Assembly (NCBI GenBank): GCA_963921935.1
Contig: OY998175.1
Location: 150,651,309 to 150,715,308 of the forward strand
Direction of reading: 5' to 3'
From: Galeruca laticollis
Taxonomy: Eukaryota; Arthropoda; Insecta; Coleoptera; Chrysomelidae
Length of the DNA stretch: 64,000 nucleotides
Shown: positions 44,035-54,478 of the stretch, one piece after another
Layout: every line of letters starts with the position of its first letter
Position numbering within the stretch: position 1 is the first letter of the stretch
Made by a program: the position numbers and the translations under genes
Notes under the pieces: model-generated
Seen by the model: the letters and a program-made list of their open reading frames with translations, nothing else
What the model was told of the DNA's origin: nothing
The model's database searches: none

Positions 44035-46197
44035 CACTCTATTTCAGTAGCCCTTTACTTTGCGTGAATTACCCATGATTCTCTTTGTTGTTGTTGTTAA
44101 CATATCACGCGATATTCCTACATCTTCTCTGTTATTTACTATGGGTCGGAAGGTTCATGGCGGGGGGGCTATATGCGCCTCCGTGTCGATGTTGGTTGAT
44201 GTCCTGAAAGCTCGAGATCTTCCAATTGAAGACACAAATGAGCGTTTGGTTTCCCTGCTGAAATCCGTTATTTTGTGTTTTCCCATGTTTCGATTAACAT
44301 CTTTGCTCCCAAATTTCACATCATTATTTGGTTATGCCGTGCTGATGAGGCAAAATGAGCCAGAAACATGCATGTCCACGGTTACCACTCTATTTCAGTA
44401 GCCCTTTACTTTGCGTGAATTACCCATGATTCTCTTTGTTGTTGTTGTTAACATATCACGCGATATTCCTACATCTTCTCTGTTATTTACTATGGGTCGG
44501 AAGGTTCATGGCGGGGGGGCTATATGCGCCTCCGTGTCGATGTTGGTTGATGTCCTGGAAGCTCGGGATCTTCCAATTGAAGACACAAATGAGCGTTTGG
44601 TTTCCCTGCTGAAATCCGTTATTTTGTGTTTTCCCATGTTTCGATTAACATCTTTGCTCCTAAATTTCACATCATTATTTGGTTATGCCGTGCTGATGAG
44701 GCAAAATGAGCCAGAAACATGCATGTCCACGGTTACCACTCTATTTCAGTAGCCCTTTACTTTGCGTGAATTACCCATGATTGTCTTTGTTGTTGTTGTT
44801 AACATATCACGCGATATTCCTACATCTTCTTTGTTATTTACTATGAGTCGGAAGGTTCATGGCGGGGGGGCTATATGCGCCTCCGTGTCGATGTTGGTTG
44901 ATGTCCTGAAAGCTCGGGATCTTCCAATTGAAGACACAAATGAGCGTTTGGTTTCCTTGCTGAAATCCGTTATTTTGTGTTTCCCATGTTTCGATTAACA
45001 TCTTTGCTCCCAAATTTCACATCATTATTTGGTTATGCCGTGCTGATGAGGCAAAATGAGCCAGAAACATGCATGTCCACGGTACCACTCTATTTCAGTA
45101 GCCCTTTACTTTGCGTGAATTACCCATGATTCTCTTTGTTGTTGTTGTTAACATATCACGCGATATTCCTACATCTTCTTTGTTATTTACTATGGGTCGG
45201 AAGGTTCATGGCGGGGGGGCTATATGCGCCTCCGTGTCGATGTTGGTTGATGTCGTGAAAGCTCGGGATCTTTCAATTGAAGACACAAATAAGCTATTGG
45301 TTTCCCTGCTGAAATCCGTTATTTTGTGTTTTCCCATGTTTCGATTAACATCTTTGCTCCCAAATTTCACATCATTATTTGGTTATGCCGTGCTGATGAG
45401 GCAAAATGAGCCAGAAACATGCATGTCCACGGTTACCACTCTATTTCAGTAGCCCTTTACTTTGCGTGAATTACCCATGATTATCTTTGTTGTTGTTGTT
45501 AACATATCACGCGATATTCCTACATCTTCTTTGCTATTTACTATGGGTCGGAAGGTTCATGGCGGGGGGGCTATATGCGCCTCCGTGTCGATGTTGGTTG
45601 ATGTCCTGAAAGCTCGGGATCTTCCAATTGAAGACACAAATGAGCGTTTGGTTTCCCTGCTGAAATCCGTTATTTTGTGTTTTCCCATGTTTCGATTAAC
45701 ATCTTTGCTCCCAAATTTCACATCAATATTTGGTTATGCCGTGCTGATGAGGCAAAATGAGCCAGAAACATGCATGTCCACGGTTACCACTCTATTTCAG
45801 TAGCCCTTTACTTTGCGTGAATTACCCATGATTCTCTTTGTTGTTGTTGTTAACATATCACGCGATATTCCTACATCTTCTTTGTTATTTACTATGGGTC
45901 GGAAGGTTCATGGCGGGGGGGCTATATACGCCTCCGTGTCGATGTTGGTTGATGTCCTGAAAGCTCGGGATCTTCCAATTGAAGACACAAATGAGCGTTT
46001 GGTTTCCCTGCTGAAATCCGTTATTTTGTGTTTTCCCATGTTTCGATTAACATCTTTGCTCCCAAATTTCACATCATTATTTGGTTATGCCGTGCTGATG
46101 AGGCAAAATGAGCCAGAAACATGCATGTCCACGGTTACCACTCTATTTCAGTAGCCCTTTACTTTGCGTGAATTACCCATGATTCTCTTTGTTGTTG

Positions 46198-46198
<1 letters not shown>
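44035..46198 (+). repeat. 351-bp satellite array A3 (plus orientation)
   Basis: About six monomers facing the opposite way from A2. The junction near 44030-44050 is a perfect inversion point at GGGCTAC/GTAGCCC. The monomers differ at only a few positions. One has a single-base loss near 44990 that shortens its frame. Confidence 0.85.

Positions 46199-46239
<41 letters not shown>
46199..46239. repeat. (TA)n tract between opposed satellite arrays
   Basis: Array A3 (plus) enters at GTTGTTGTTA and array A4 (minus) leaves at GGTATAACC, so the tract sits at a change of orientation. Confidence 0.85.
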
Positions 46240-46241
<2 letters not shown>

Positions 46242-47346
46242 TATAACCAAATAAGGATGTGAAATTTGGAAGCAAAGATGGTAATCGAAACATGGGAAAA
46301 CACAAAACAACGGATTTCAGCAGGGAAACCAAACGCTCATTTGTGCCTTCAATTGAAAGATCCCCAGTTTTCAGGACAACAACCAAGATCGACACGGAGG
46401 CGCATATAGCCCCCCCCGCGCCAAGAACCTTCCGACCCATAGTAAATAAAAAAGAAGATGTAGGAATATCGCGTGATATGTTAACAACAACAACAAAGAG
46501 ATTCATGGGTAATTCACGCAAAATAAAGGGCTACTGAATCAGAGTGGTAACCGCGGACATGCATGTTTCTGGCTCATTTGCCTCTTCAGCATGGTATAAC
46601 CAAATAAGGATGTGAAATTTGGAAGCAAAGATGTTAATAGAAACATGGGAAAACACAAAACTACGGATTTCAGCAGGGAAACCAAACGCTCATTTGTGCC
46701 TTCAATTGGAAGATCCCGAGTTTTCAGGACAACAACCAAGATCGACACGGAGGCGCATATAGCCCCCCCCCCGCCATGAACCTTCCGACCAATAGTAAAT
46801 AAAAAAGAAGATGTAGGAATATCGCGTGATATGTTAACAACAACAACAAAGAGATTCATGGGTAATTCACGCAAAATAAAGGGCTACTGAATCAGAGTGG
46901 TAACCGCGGACATGCATGTTTCTGGCTCATTTGCCTCTTCAGCATGGAATAACCAAATAAGGATGTGAAATTTGGAAGCAAAGATGTCAATCGAAACATG
47001 GGAAAACACAAAACAACGGATTTCAGCAGGGAAACCAAACGCTCATTTGTGCCTTCAATTGGAAGATCCCGAGTTTTCAGGACAACAACCAAGATCGACA
47101 CGGAGGAGCATATAGCCCCCCCGCCATGAACCTTCCGACCCATAGTAAATAAAAAGAAGATGTAGGAATATCGCGTGATGTGTTAACAACAACAACAACA
47201 AAGAGATTTATGGGTAATTCACCCAAAATAAAGGGCTACTGAAACAGAGTGATAACCGCGGTCATGCATGTTTCTGGCTCATTTGCCTCTTCAGCAATGT
47301 ATAACCAAATAAGGTTGTGAAATTTGGGAGCAAAGATGTTAATCGA
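46240..47346 (-). repeat. 351-bp satellite array A4 (minus orientation)
   Basis: About three monomers of the diverged type seen in A1, with C7-C9 runs. The open frame is conserved in two of them. Confidence 0.8.
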
Positions 47347-47756
47347 AAGGTGAATTACCCATGAATCTCTTTGTTGTTGTTGTTAACATATCACGCGATA
47401 TTCTTTTTCATTTACTATGGGTCGGAAGGTTCATGGCGGGGGGGCTATATGCGCCTCCGTGTCGATCTTGCTGGTTGTCCTGAAAACTCGGGATCTTCCA
47501 ATTGAAGGCAAAAATGAGCGTTTGGTTTCCCCGCTGAAATCCGTTGTTTTTTGTTTTCCCATGTTTCGATTAACATTTTTGCTCCCAAATTTCACATCCT
47601 TATTTGGTTATACCGTGCTGAAGAGGCAAATGAGCCAGAAACATGCATGTCCGCGGTTACCACTATGTTTCAGTAGCCCTTTATTTTGCGTGAATTACCC
47701 ATGCATCTCTTTGTTGTTGTTGTTAACATATAACGCGATATTCCTACAACTTCTTT
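47347..47756 (+). repeat. 351-bp satellite array A5 (plus orientation)
   Basis: One and a part monomer. Orientation changes at 47346/47347 without a TA tract, and a TA tract follows at 47757. Confidence 0.8.

Positions 47757-47810
<54 letters not shown>
47757..47810. repeat. (TA)n tract
   Basis: Separates satellite array A5 from a Penelope end fragment. Confidence 0.9.
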
Positions 47811-47812
<2 letters not shown>

Positions 47813-48042
47813 TTTGTTTTTCTTTAACCTTGTATATAATTTTATTCATTTTTCTTGGGCATCAGGTTAATCGTGATTTCTTTATCAATTTATATTTTTA
47901 TTTGACCTTTCGCTCTCTATTCGGAGCATTTTCAAAATTTTTTACATTGATGTTAAACAATAAAATGAAAACGATTGAAAGATTAAAATTGAATATACAC
48001 ACAGAGATGACAAAAACTGGTAACTAATAAAATAATTTCAAA

Positions 48043-48048
<6 letters not shown>
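47811..48048 (-). mobile_element. Penelope terminal fragment PLE5
   Basis: It resembles the outer 200 bp of the PLE3 left arm (TTGTATATAAT, CTTGGG, then the reversed GAAAATGCTCC...GAGAGCGAAAG block). It is flanked by (TA)n tracts on both sides (47757-47810 and 48049-48077). No coding sequence. Confidence 0.55.

Positions 48049-48077
<29 letters not shown>
48049..48077. repeat. (TA)n tract
   Basis: Short TA tract right of PLE5. Confidence 0.85.
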
Positions 48078-48080
<3 letters not shown>

Positions 48081-48942
48081 TGTGTTATAACGGAATTTGT
48101 AAGCACGATAGAGGGCGTATTTTTTGATGGATCGAAACCAAACTTGCTACAAAAATCGTTTAGGCCAAAATTTTGGACGAGTTCGGTAATGAGACAAATC
48201 GGCCCAGTAAAAACAAAATGGCGGCCTGTCAAAATTGAAAAAAACTCGTATTTCCTTTGTTTTTCATTTGACGCAAAAAGGTTACTGAGCTTTTTCATAG
48301 ACCTTAACACGTTCTATAACTTTTGTACTCAACATTTTTCCCTAAATCGTACATTTAAACATTTATTCAAGAAAATTCACAAATTTACCAGATTTTTTTG
48401 TTATTTTTTTGTTTTTGATTTGATGCCAAATAATTGTTACTTTGGTTTTTTGTACATCTCAAAATATTCTATTAATTTTGTATCTAATTTTTTATTTTGG
48501 GTTTTATGCAAAAATGTTACTGAAATAATCCTGTCCAATTGGCCTGTACCATTGGGATTTTTATTATCGCATTCAGATTCTATATAGCTTCCTAGTTGTA
48601 AAGTCTCATTTTTAGTTTGTAGAAATAAAAGTTATTTTTTAAAAAGTAATTTTTATAAACTACGAATATAATTTTCATTTTATTACCGTAACTTGAATCA
48701 TAAACAAGCACATTTTGTACAGAATTTCATTTTTGCATCGGTTGCTAGGCAAGTTGCTATGCAACAAATACGAAATGGAATATTTCGTATCAGGTCTAGG
48801 TTCACTCTAAAATCACGACGACTACGGCTTGACAAATTGTGACGTGCAGCGACAAATTGATGAAATGTCAGCAGATCATTTCTGTCAAAGTTTTAGTTGG
48901 TAACGAGTAATTTCATAGTTGTTTTCTATAATAGTTATTTAT
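48078..48942. other. Unassigned stretch upstream of the Crypton
   Basis: The open frame at 48144-48587 is low-complexity, phenylalanine-rich and without a known motif. A small palindrome GTTGCTAGGCAAGTTGCTATGC lies near 48740. The rest shows nothing. Confidence 0.35.
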
Positions 48943-49059
48943 GTAATAAGGATCATAAAGACGATCATTATGGTACAAGTCGTGAATGTTATCGGGCGAG
49001 GCGTAGCCGAGTCCGATATCACGGCGTGTGCCATAATGATTGTTTATGGTTCGTATTAC
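48943..49059. repeat. Large hairpin upstream of the Crypton gene
   Basis: The left arm from GTAATAAGGATCATAAAG and the right arm ending GGTTCGTATTAC pair over about 40 bp with a few mismatches. Both arms contain CATTATGG / CCATAATG. The loop GGGCGAGGCGTAGCCGAGTCC is itself partly palindromic. Confidence 0.7.
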
Positions 49060-49306
49060 ATACAAAATTTTATCTGATAGCATTTATATCAATACATTTT
49101 CGAAAAATTAAAAACTGCATTTTCGATATGTCACAATGACAACTATTTTTAAAGGAGTAAGTATTGTGTAGTTTCAAATATTAGTAGGTGAGTGAGCTGT
49201 GCTTTGCCATTTCCTTGACAACGTCATCAGGTTGTAACGGCAATATTTATTTATCGCTGTCAAACTCAATAACTATTGTCAGGTAGAATTTAATATAATT
49301 TAAAAA

Positions 49307-50362
49307 ATGAGTGATTCTGAAGCTGATAGTTTACCTTCTGATTTGGAAGAAATGTCGAGAAATATCGTGGACTCCCTTTTGCCGGAAAAATCACGGAGTG
49401 TATATGAAATGGTGTTTAATCGGTACGTAGAATGGTGTTCTGCTAAAAAAATCAAGAATATCACTCATGAAAAAGTATTGTTGGCTTACTTTGAATGCTT
49501 ATCTAAGGAAAGAAAACCATCTTCTCTTTGGTCGTATTATTCGATGATAAGAAGTATTTTATCAACAAGAAAAAACGTCGATATTAGTAAGTACCTACAG
49601 CTGGTTGCATTACTAAAACGTGAATCAGAAGGTTACAGAGCTAAAAAATCCAAAATTTTTACTAAACAAGATGTTACAAAAATTTTAACGGAAGCATCAG
49701 ATGATACATACTTATTTAATAAAGTTGCCATGATAATTGGACTAAGTGGAGCATGCAGAAGAGAGGAATTGACAAATATGCTTGTTGAAAATGTAATAGA
49801 TGAAGGGTCCGTTTTTAGAATTACATTACCGAATACAAAAACAAAGGTAATGCGAGAATTTTTTGTAATTTCGGGGAATATCCCAGGATTGAATATGGTA
49901 GAACTTGTCAGACAATATGTGAAAATACGACCTTGCAACACAAACCATCTACGTTTTTTTGTCACTTATAGAAATAAGAAATGCACAAAACAACCCGTTG
50001 GAATACATACCTTTGGTAAAATGCCAAAAGTTATTGCCACTTTCTTGAATTTACCTCGCCCTGAAGAATATACCGGACATTGTTTTCGGCGATCGTCTGC
50101 TTCATTTTTGGCTGATTCTGGACCTGATCTGTGTACCGTGAAACGCCATGGCGGATGGAAAAGCAATACTGTCGCTGAAGGTTACATCGAAAATTCGAAA
50201 GAGCAAAAGAAAAAAATATCAGAAGCAATTTTGGGTGCCAACAACCAAACAGGATTACAAGTTTGCCAACAATCATCAACTACTGATGTAAAAACTGTAG
50301 AATCCATTGGAATTAATATTACAAATTGTAGTAATTGTTCTTTTACCATTTATAATAAATAG
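49307..50362 (+). CDS. Crypton tyrosine recombinase (DUF3504-like), intact
   Basis: 351 codons from ATG 49307, with no stops or frameshifts. Residues ~1-30 are acidic. A SAM-like core-binding region follows (~30-110; YVEWCSAKKI, SSLWSYYSMIRSIL). The catalytic domain has the first arginine in SGACRREEL (R151/R152), H258-x-x-R261 in GHCFRRSSASF, H281 and W284 in KRHGGWKS, and the nucleophile Y293 in EGYIENS. A short tail ends with a cysteine pair (NCSNCSF). These are the four catalytic positions expected of tyrosine recombinases and the GHxFRR...HGGW...GYI order typical of animal Cryptons. The protein would cut and rejoin DNA to excise and insert the element through a circular intermediate (family knowledge). 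The absence of damage suggests a recent copy or a domesticated gene. Confidence 0.88.
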   Translation: MSDSEADSLPSDLEEMSRNIVDSLLPEKSRSVYEMVFNRYVEWCSAKKIKNITHEKVLLAYFECLSKERKPSSLWSYYSMIRSILSTRKNVDISKYLQLVALLKRESEGYRAKKSKIFTKQDVTKILTEASDDTYLFNKVAMIIGLSGACRREELTNMLVENVIDEGSVFRITLPNTKTKVMREFFVISGNIPGLNMVELVRQYVKIRPCNTNHLRFFVTYRNKKCTKQPVGIHTFGKMPKVIATFLNLPRPEEYTGHCFRRSSASFLADSGPDLCTVKRHGGWKSNTVAEGYIENSKEQKKKISEAILGANNQTGLQVCQQSSTTDVKTVESIGINITNCSNCSFTIYNK

Positions 50363-50432
50363 TTTTGTACATAGTTATGCATTTTGAATAAACTTTTTTG
50401 ATCAAACCATTACATGTTTTCCTTATAGAATT

Positions 50433-50488
50433 TCATTATGGTACTTAGTACCATAATGAATTCATTATGGTACTTAGTCCCATAATGA
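50433..50488. promoter_or_regulatory. Paired palindromes downstream of the Crypton gene
   Basis: TCATTATGGTAC-TTA-GTACCATAATGA (50433-50459) is a perfect palindrome. A second copy at 50462-50488 differs by one base. The half-site TCATTATGGTAC also occurs at 48965-48976 in the upstream hairpin. Recombinase-binding or end-recognition function is inferred from position only. Confidence 0.45.
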
Positions 50489-50867
50489 GCTTCCTTATGT
50501 CATCAAAATTGAGTGACATAACGTTGTCATTATGACATACCATCAGATAAAAACTATTAATTAAAATGGAAACTTGCCTTCGGCTCGTGCTGCAAATTTC
50601 ATACTCGTGCAAAATGGGCAACATTTTGTGCTCATTGCATAATATACTATTAGGTTAGCTTTCACCTGCTTAACAGCACTGAAATTAGTATTTCTCATTT
50701 CATGTAAATATTTTAAAAATTGCTATAATTATAACGTAAACGGCGTAAGAATTCTTTCTCATCCAATAATGGAAAGTCGAATCTAGAGCTTTATTATTAT
50801 TTACAACTTTATTCAGACTTGGAAAGTCCGGGCCTTAATGTTAAATGCGATCTTATATTTAATAAAT

Positions 50868-51092
50868 GTTATCTACCAGTTATATATAATAAAATTCAAC
50901 GTCTTAAGTGTGAATAATAAATTTTGAATGAAATAGCAACGTCTACTTACAGTTGTTAAGTGGTTACTAGGGGAGTTGTGCGATTTACTTTACAGTCGTT
51001 CCTTTTTTTACCGTGCATTATAGTCGTTTTACATTGATTGTCGAATGTGTGTTTTTGACTACTTACAGGGGTAGTTGTAGGTAAAAAACTTA
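50868..51092. repeat. ~220-bp dispersed repeat, copy 2
   Basis: Homologous to 22629-22846. Both copies lie a short way downstream of a Crypton in the same orientation. No coding content. Confidence 0.6.
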
Positions 51093-51484
51093 CTTAACGA
51101 TTGTCCGTAAACTATATTGATAGTAAAAGTGAGAAGAAAACATAACACAATAAATTTTTTCATGGTGAATGATGAGGTATTGCACATCAAGTAGAAATTA
51201 ATATCAGCAACAAACACAACGTATGGAAATTGTGGCCAAACACATACGTCTTATATAAGTCGATATGAGTGATTAACGCTAGTCATCAGCAGATTATATA
51301 TTTTTAACACCGAAAACTATTTTTAAAAAGTTTTTTTATGATCAAACGACAATGCTAACAACTACTTTTAATAATGAACCAACAACGTTTACCAACAACA
51401 ACTTTAACCAACTATAATAACTATAACAAGTTAAACCAAACAACAACTTGAATAATAATGAATATGAATATGAATATAAATATA
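51093..51484. other. Unassigned AT-rich stretch
   Basis: Includes a simple region rich in AACAACA/ACTTTAA words (51350-51450). No gene seen. Confidence 0.4.
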
Positions 51485-53440
51485 TTGAACCATATATCTT
51501 ATATACGAAAGAGTATCATCTGTTTGAAAATATTTTGCTTATTATTTGAAATGAATTGAAACTATGTAGTTAAAAACACATCAAGAAGAAACACAATCAT
51601 AAGTAAAAATGCATATAAAATCAGAATATATTAAATCATTTGTTTATAATAATTAAAAGAACAACAATAAAATAAAGAAATTACCTTAATTATTGTCTTA
51701 AGTTAGAAAATGCTTAACAAGTATAATGGAGAACATGGAATCTGCCCAAATATAGATGTTTAGTTGTTATGAAGAAATCAGCTGTTTCACCTGAAAATTA
51801 AACAAGTTTAGTTATCTAATTTAATAAGTAGTTAGTTGAAACAATAATAATATAAATCAATTTCATATTTAGTAATAAGAAATAGATAAATTTATAATAG
51901 AAAAATATCAAGAAATAAAGATAATTTATATGTCATAGTGTATATAAAATTTTATGAAATTAATGAATATTAAATGATGATGGATTCAAAGAAATATTTG
52001 CTGCTAGAGAACTTAAATAGTATAAATAATCAGAGCAAAAGATCTTATAAAAGAATTTATGTTCATAAAAATAAATGTTATTTTCAAATTATCATATGTA
52101 TATGTCAAAACAAAATTAGACATTGCCATGTCGACATATAAAAGAAATTCCACTATCAGTAAAAAGATTTGTTCTCTTGAAATTAGTTGGACAGTGAAAG
52201 AAAACAGATACTTTTCGGGTGGAATTTACATTTATATATGTTTCTAAAAAACTCCTAAAGTGTAGAAATTGTGAAAATAGTTCGACAGCTACAGAAACAA
52301 TGTGATTGGTGGAAAGTGACATGACAAATTTCGATTAAATAAAATTTAACAAAAAATTTATTGATAATTAGTGTGCTTAGAAACAATATATTGGTTGTTG
52401 ATTAAAAAATTGACGATCAAATAGAAGCGTTGGAAGTTGGTTGTTGGCGTCTAAATGGTGAGGATGTGATAAGAAACTTTTCCCGAAATTTCAAGTTAAA
52501 TTACAAATTTTCATAATAAAAGCCATAAATTCGTAACGAAGATAAAACCTAGAACACTTACATGTATTTATAACCAGTTTTTCCCGTGAGAATATCCAAA
52601 TTTCTCAATAAATCGAGCAGCGAGAACTTCGGAAGGCGCAGTCCTGTATCCAGACGGGATATATCAAGAATTCCAGGCATCAGGTCAGTGCGTTTTTAGA
52701 TATTATTGGCCAATAATAAGAATAATAACTCTTGAGTATAAATTCAGTGACTATTTTCATGTATATATAAGAATTCTTGGGTCTTTATGATCGATCTATA
52801 AAAAATAAAAATGACTTTATGTATTTTATTCACTAGACAAATTCTAAATATTATATGAAAAGGCCTATTCTATGATATAATAATGCTTGTACTTACGTAT
52901 TTTCATAATCATATAAGAAAGATGCATCTCATTTCATTCACATAATTTTCTATTTGTATATATAAATTTAGTAACTTATTTCTTCCAACAATTTATTTAG
53001 TGTATGTATATAATTCCCAACGTAAATTCTTTTATGAGAATCCATAATCATTGTTGTAACGACAAAGATACTATACATCTAATATCCACGCAGGAGCAGA
53101 GCGTCGTTAAGAAACGTTCGTTCCGTTTCGATTATGTTCGTTATTAGTTGGGCATGCGCATAAGATAGTGTATATTCTTGATAATTTTATGTTGGTAAAT
53201 TCCATAGGCGTAAATATATTTAAATATAAAAAATTCATTATAAAAATTAAATGATTGAAAATATTGTGTTTTGTGTTTCTTTTTATTCTGCATGAGCGAA
53301 ATATCTCCAAATAATGCCAGGACTCAAAGAGTAGAGGAAGTCTCATGCTCCCGAACAATATCAAATAAATCAAAAATTCAAACAAATATAAATAAATCTC
53401 ATATCTAATTAAATTAAATTAACATTAACAAAAGATTGTT
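51485..53440 (+). mobile_element. Diverged, reversed LTR of the 54-60 kb retrotransposon family
   Basis: It starts TTGAACCATATATCTTA (the LTR 5' end in reverse) and shares, in order, ATCAGCTGTTTCACCTGA, ATTCCAGGCATCAGGTCAGTG, TTATTGGCCAATAAT and GGACTCAAAGAG...CTCATGCTCCCGAAC with the reverse complement of the solo LTR at 40642. Identity is much lower than between the other copies. It ends at a (TA)n tract (53446-53473). Confidence 0.6.
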
Positions 53441-53442
53441 GA

Positions 53443-53445
<3 letters not shown>

Positions 53446-53473
<28 letters not shown>
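53446..53473. repeat. (TA)n tract
   Basis: Lies between the diverged LTR and the PLE4 left arm. Confidence 0.85.
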
Positions 53474-53477
<4 letters not shown>

Positions 53478-53943
53478 CGACCGTCTATCGTTATTTAATT
53501 AGTTTTTGGAGTATCGGGATCCGGTCTGTGCATACAATAAATACAACTCTTTTCCTTTTAAATCTCTATATTTCGCAATTATTTTATTGCTTCATCAGGA
53601 GTTAACTAAAATAATATACGGTCACATACAACTATAATGAAATGTCATGATAAAACACACTTACATATTAGAGTATAAACGCTATCAGCACACAGTTAAA
53701 ATTAAAAGCAATCACCAGCATCTTACATGAGGTACTCCACCAGCAAGTGAGGCATGTACTACTTTAAAACTTGAAATTCTTAATGGAAACAAAATACCTG
53801 ATCACAATAAATTAAAACGATAATTATTTCTTTTGTTCTTTTTTATAATTTTTCCTTTTTATAATAAAAACTTCTTTATAATTTATACAAGAGTCCAGTG
53901 AAAGTCAACGATAAAAGAAGAAAAACAGCCAGAATGTTAAATT

Positions 53944-54125
53944 TTAAGGAGGTTCGAGTAGATGGTACTTAATTGGTTCACATCTATTTTGTAGTTGACC
54001 ACATGTGGTTGCTTTTTAATTTCACAAATTTCAAAGAACAGCCACCTTCTATAATTATTCTCATGTCGGATTATGTCAACATTATCGTAATCCAGTGTAT
54101 GTCCGGTGGTTTGGTGGTTTTAACT
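53944..54125 (-). pseudogene. Penelope GIY-YIG C-terminal fragment in PLE4
   Basis: The minus strand reads TTGHTLDYDNVDIIRHENNY, RRWLFFEICEIKKQPHVVNY and then KIDVNQLSTIYSNLL before a stop. This is the terminal part of Penelope proteins, downstream of the GIY-YIG catalytic motif (GHxxDxDNVxIxxxExN...RxxxEMxxIKK). The rest of the gene is absent. Confidence 0.65.
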
Positions 54126-54210
54126 GTGTGCTGATAGCGTTTATACTCTGATCTGTAAGTGTGTTTTATCATGACATTTCATTATAGTTGTATGTGACCG
54201 TATATTATTC

Positions 54211-54238
54211 CTGATGAAGCAATAAAATAATTGCGAAA
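54211..54238 (+). ncRNA. Hammerhead-like core in PLE4 right arm
   Basis: CTGATGA (54211-54217), stem GCAAT/ATTGC (54219-54223 with 54230-54234), then GAAA. The mirror copy is at 53571-53598. Helix III and the cleavage triplet are not clear. Confidence 0.4.
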
Positions 54239-54311
54239 TATAGAGTCTTAAAAGGAAAAGAGTTGTATTTATTGTATGCACAGACCGGATCCCGATACTC
54301 CAAAAACTAAT

Positions 54312-54478
<167 letters not shown>

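Larger units (their letters stand above)
48943..50650 (+). mobile_element. Crypton transposon, apparently intact
   Basis: One recombinase gene (49307-50362) is preceded by a 117-bp imperfect hairpin (48943-49059) and followed by two adjacent palindromes (50433-50488). A 3' region (50577-50655) matches the 3' end of the decayed Crypton at 21770-21840. The left boundary is taken at the hairpin and the right at the end of that shared region. Both are estimates, because Cryptons have no inverted ends and no flanking duplication could be fixed here. Confidence 0.65.

Noticed and set aside
42686..46154. Row of 113-codon open frames as a tandem gene family
   Set aside because: They recur with the exact 351-bp satellite period in both orientations, have no known domain, and opposite-strand frames are open in the same monomers. 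Treated as satellite.
48144..48587. 147-codon open frame as a gene
   Set aside because: Low-complexity, phenylalanine-rich, no start context, no family motif.
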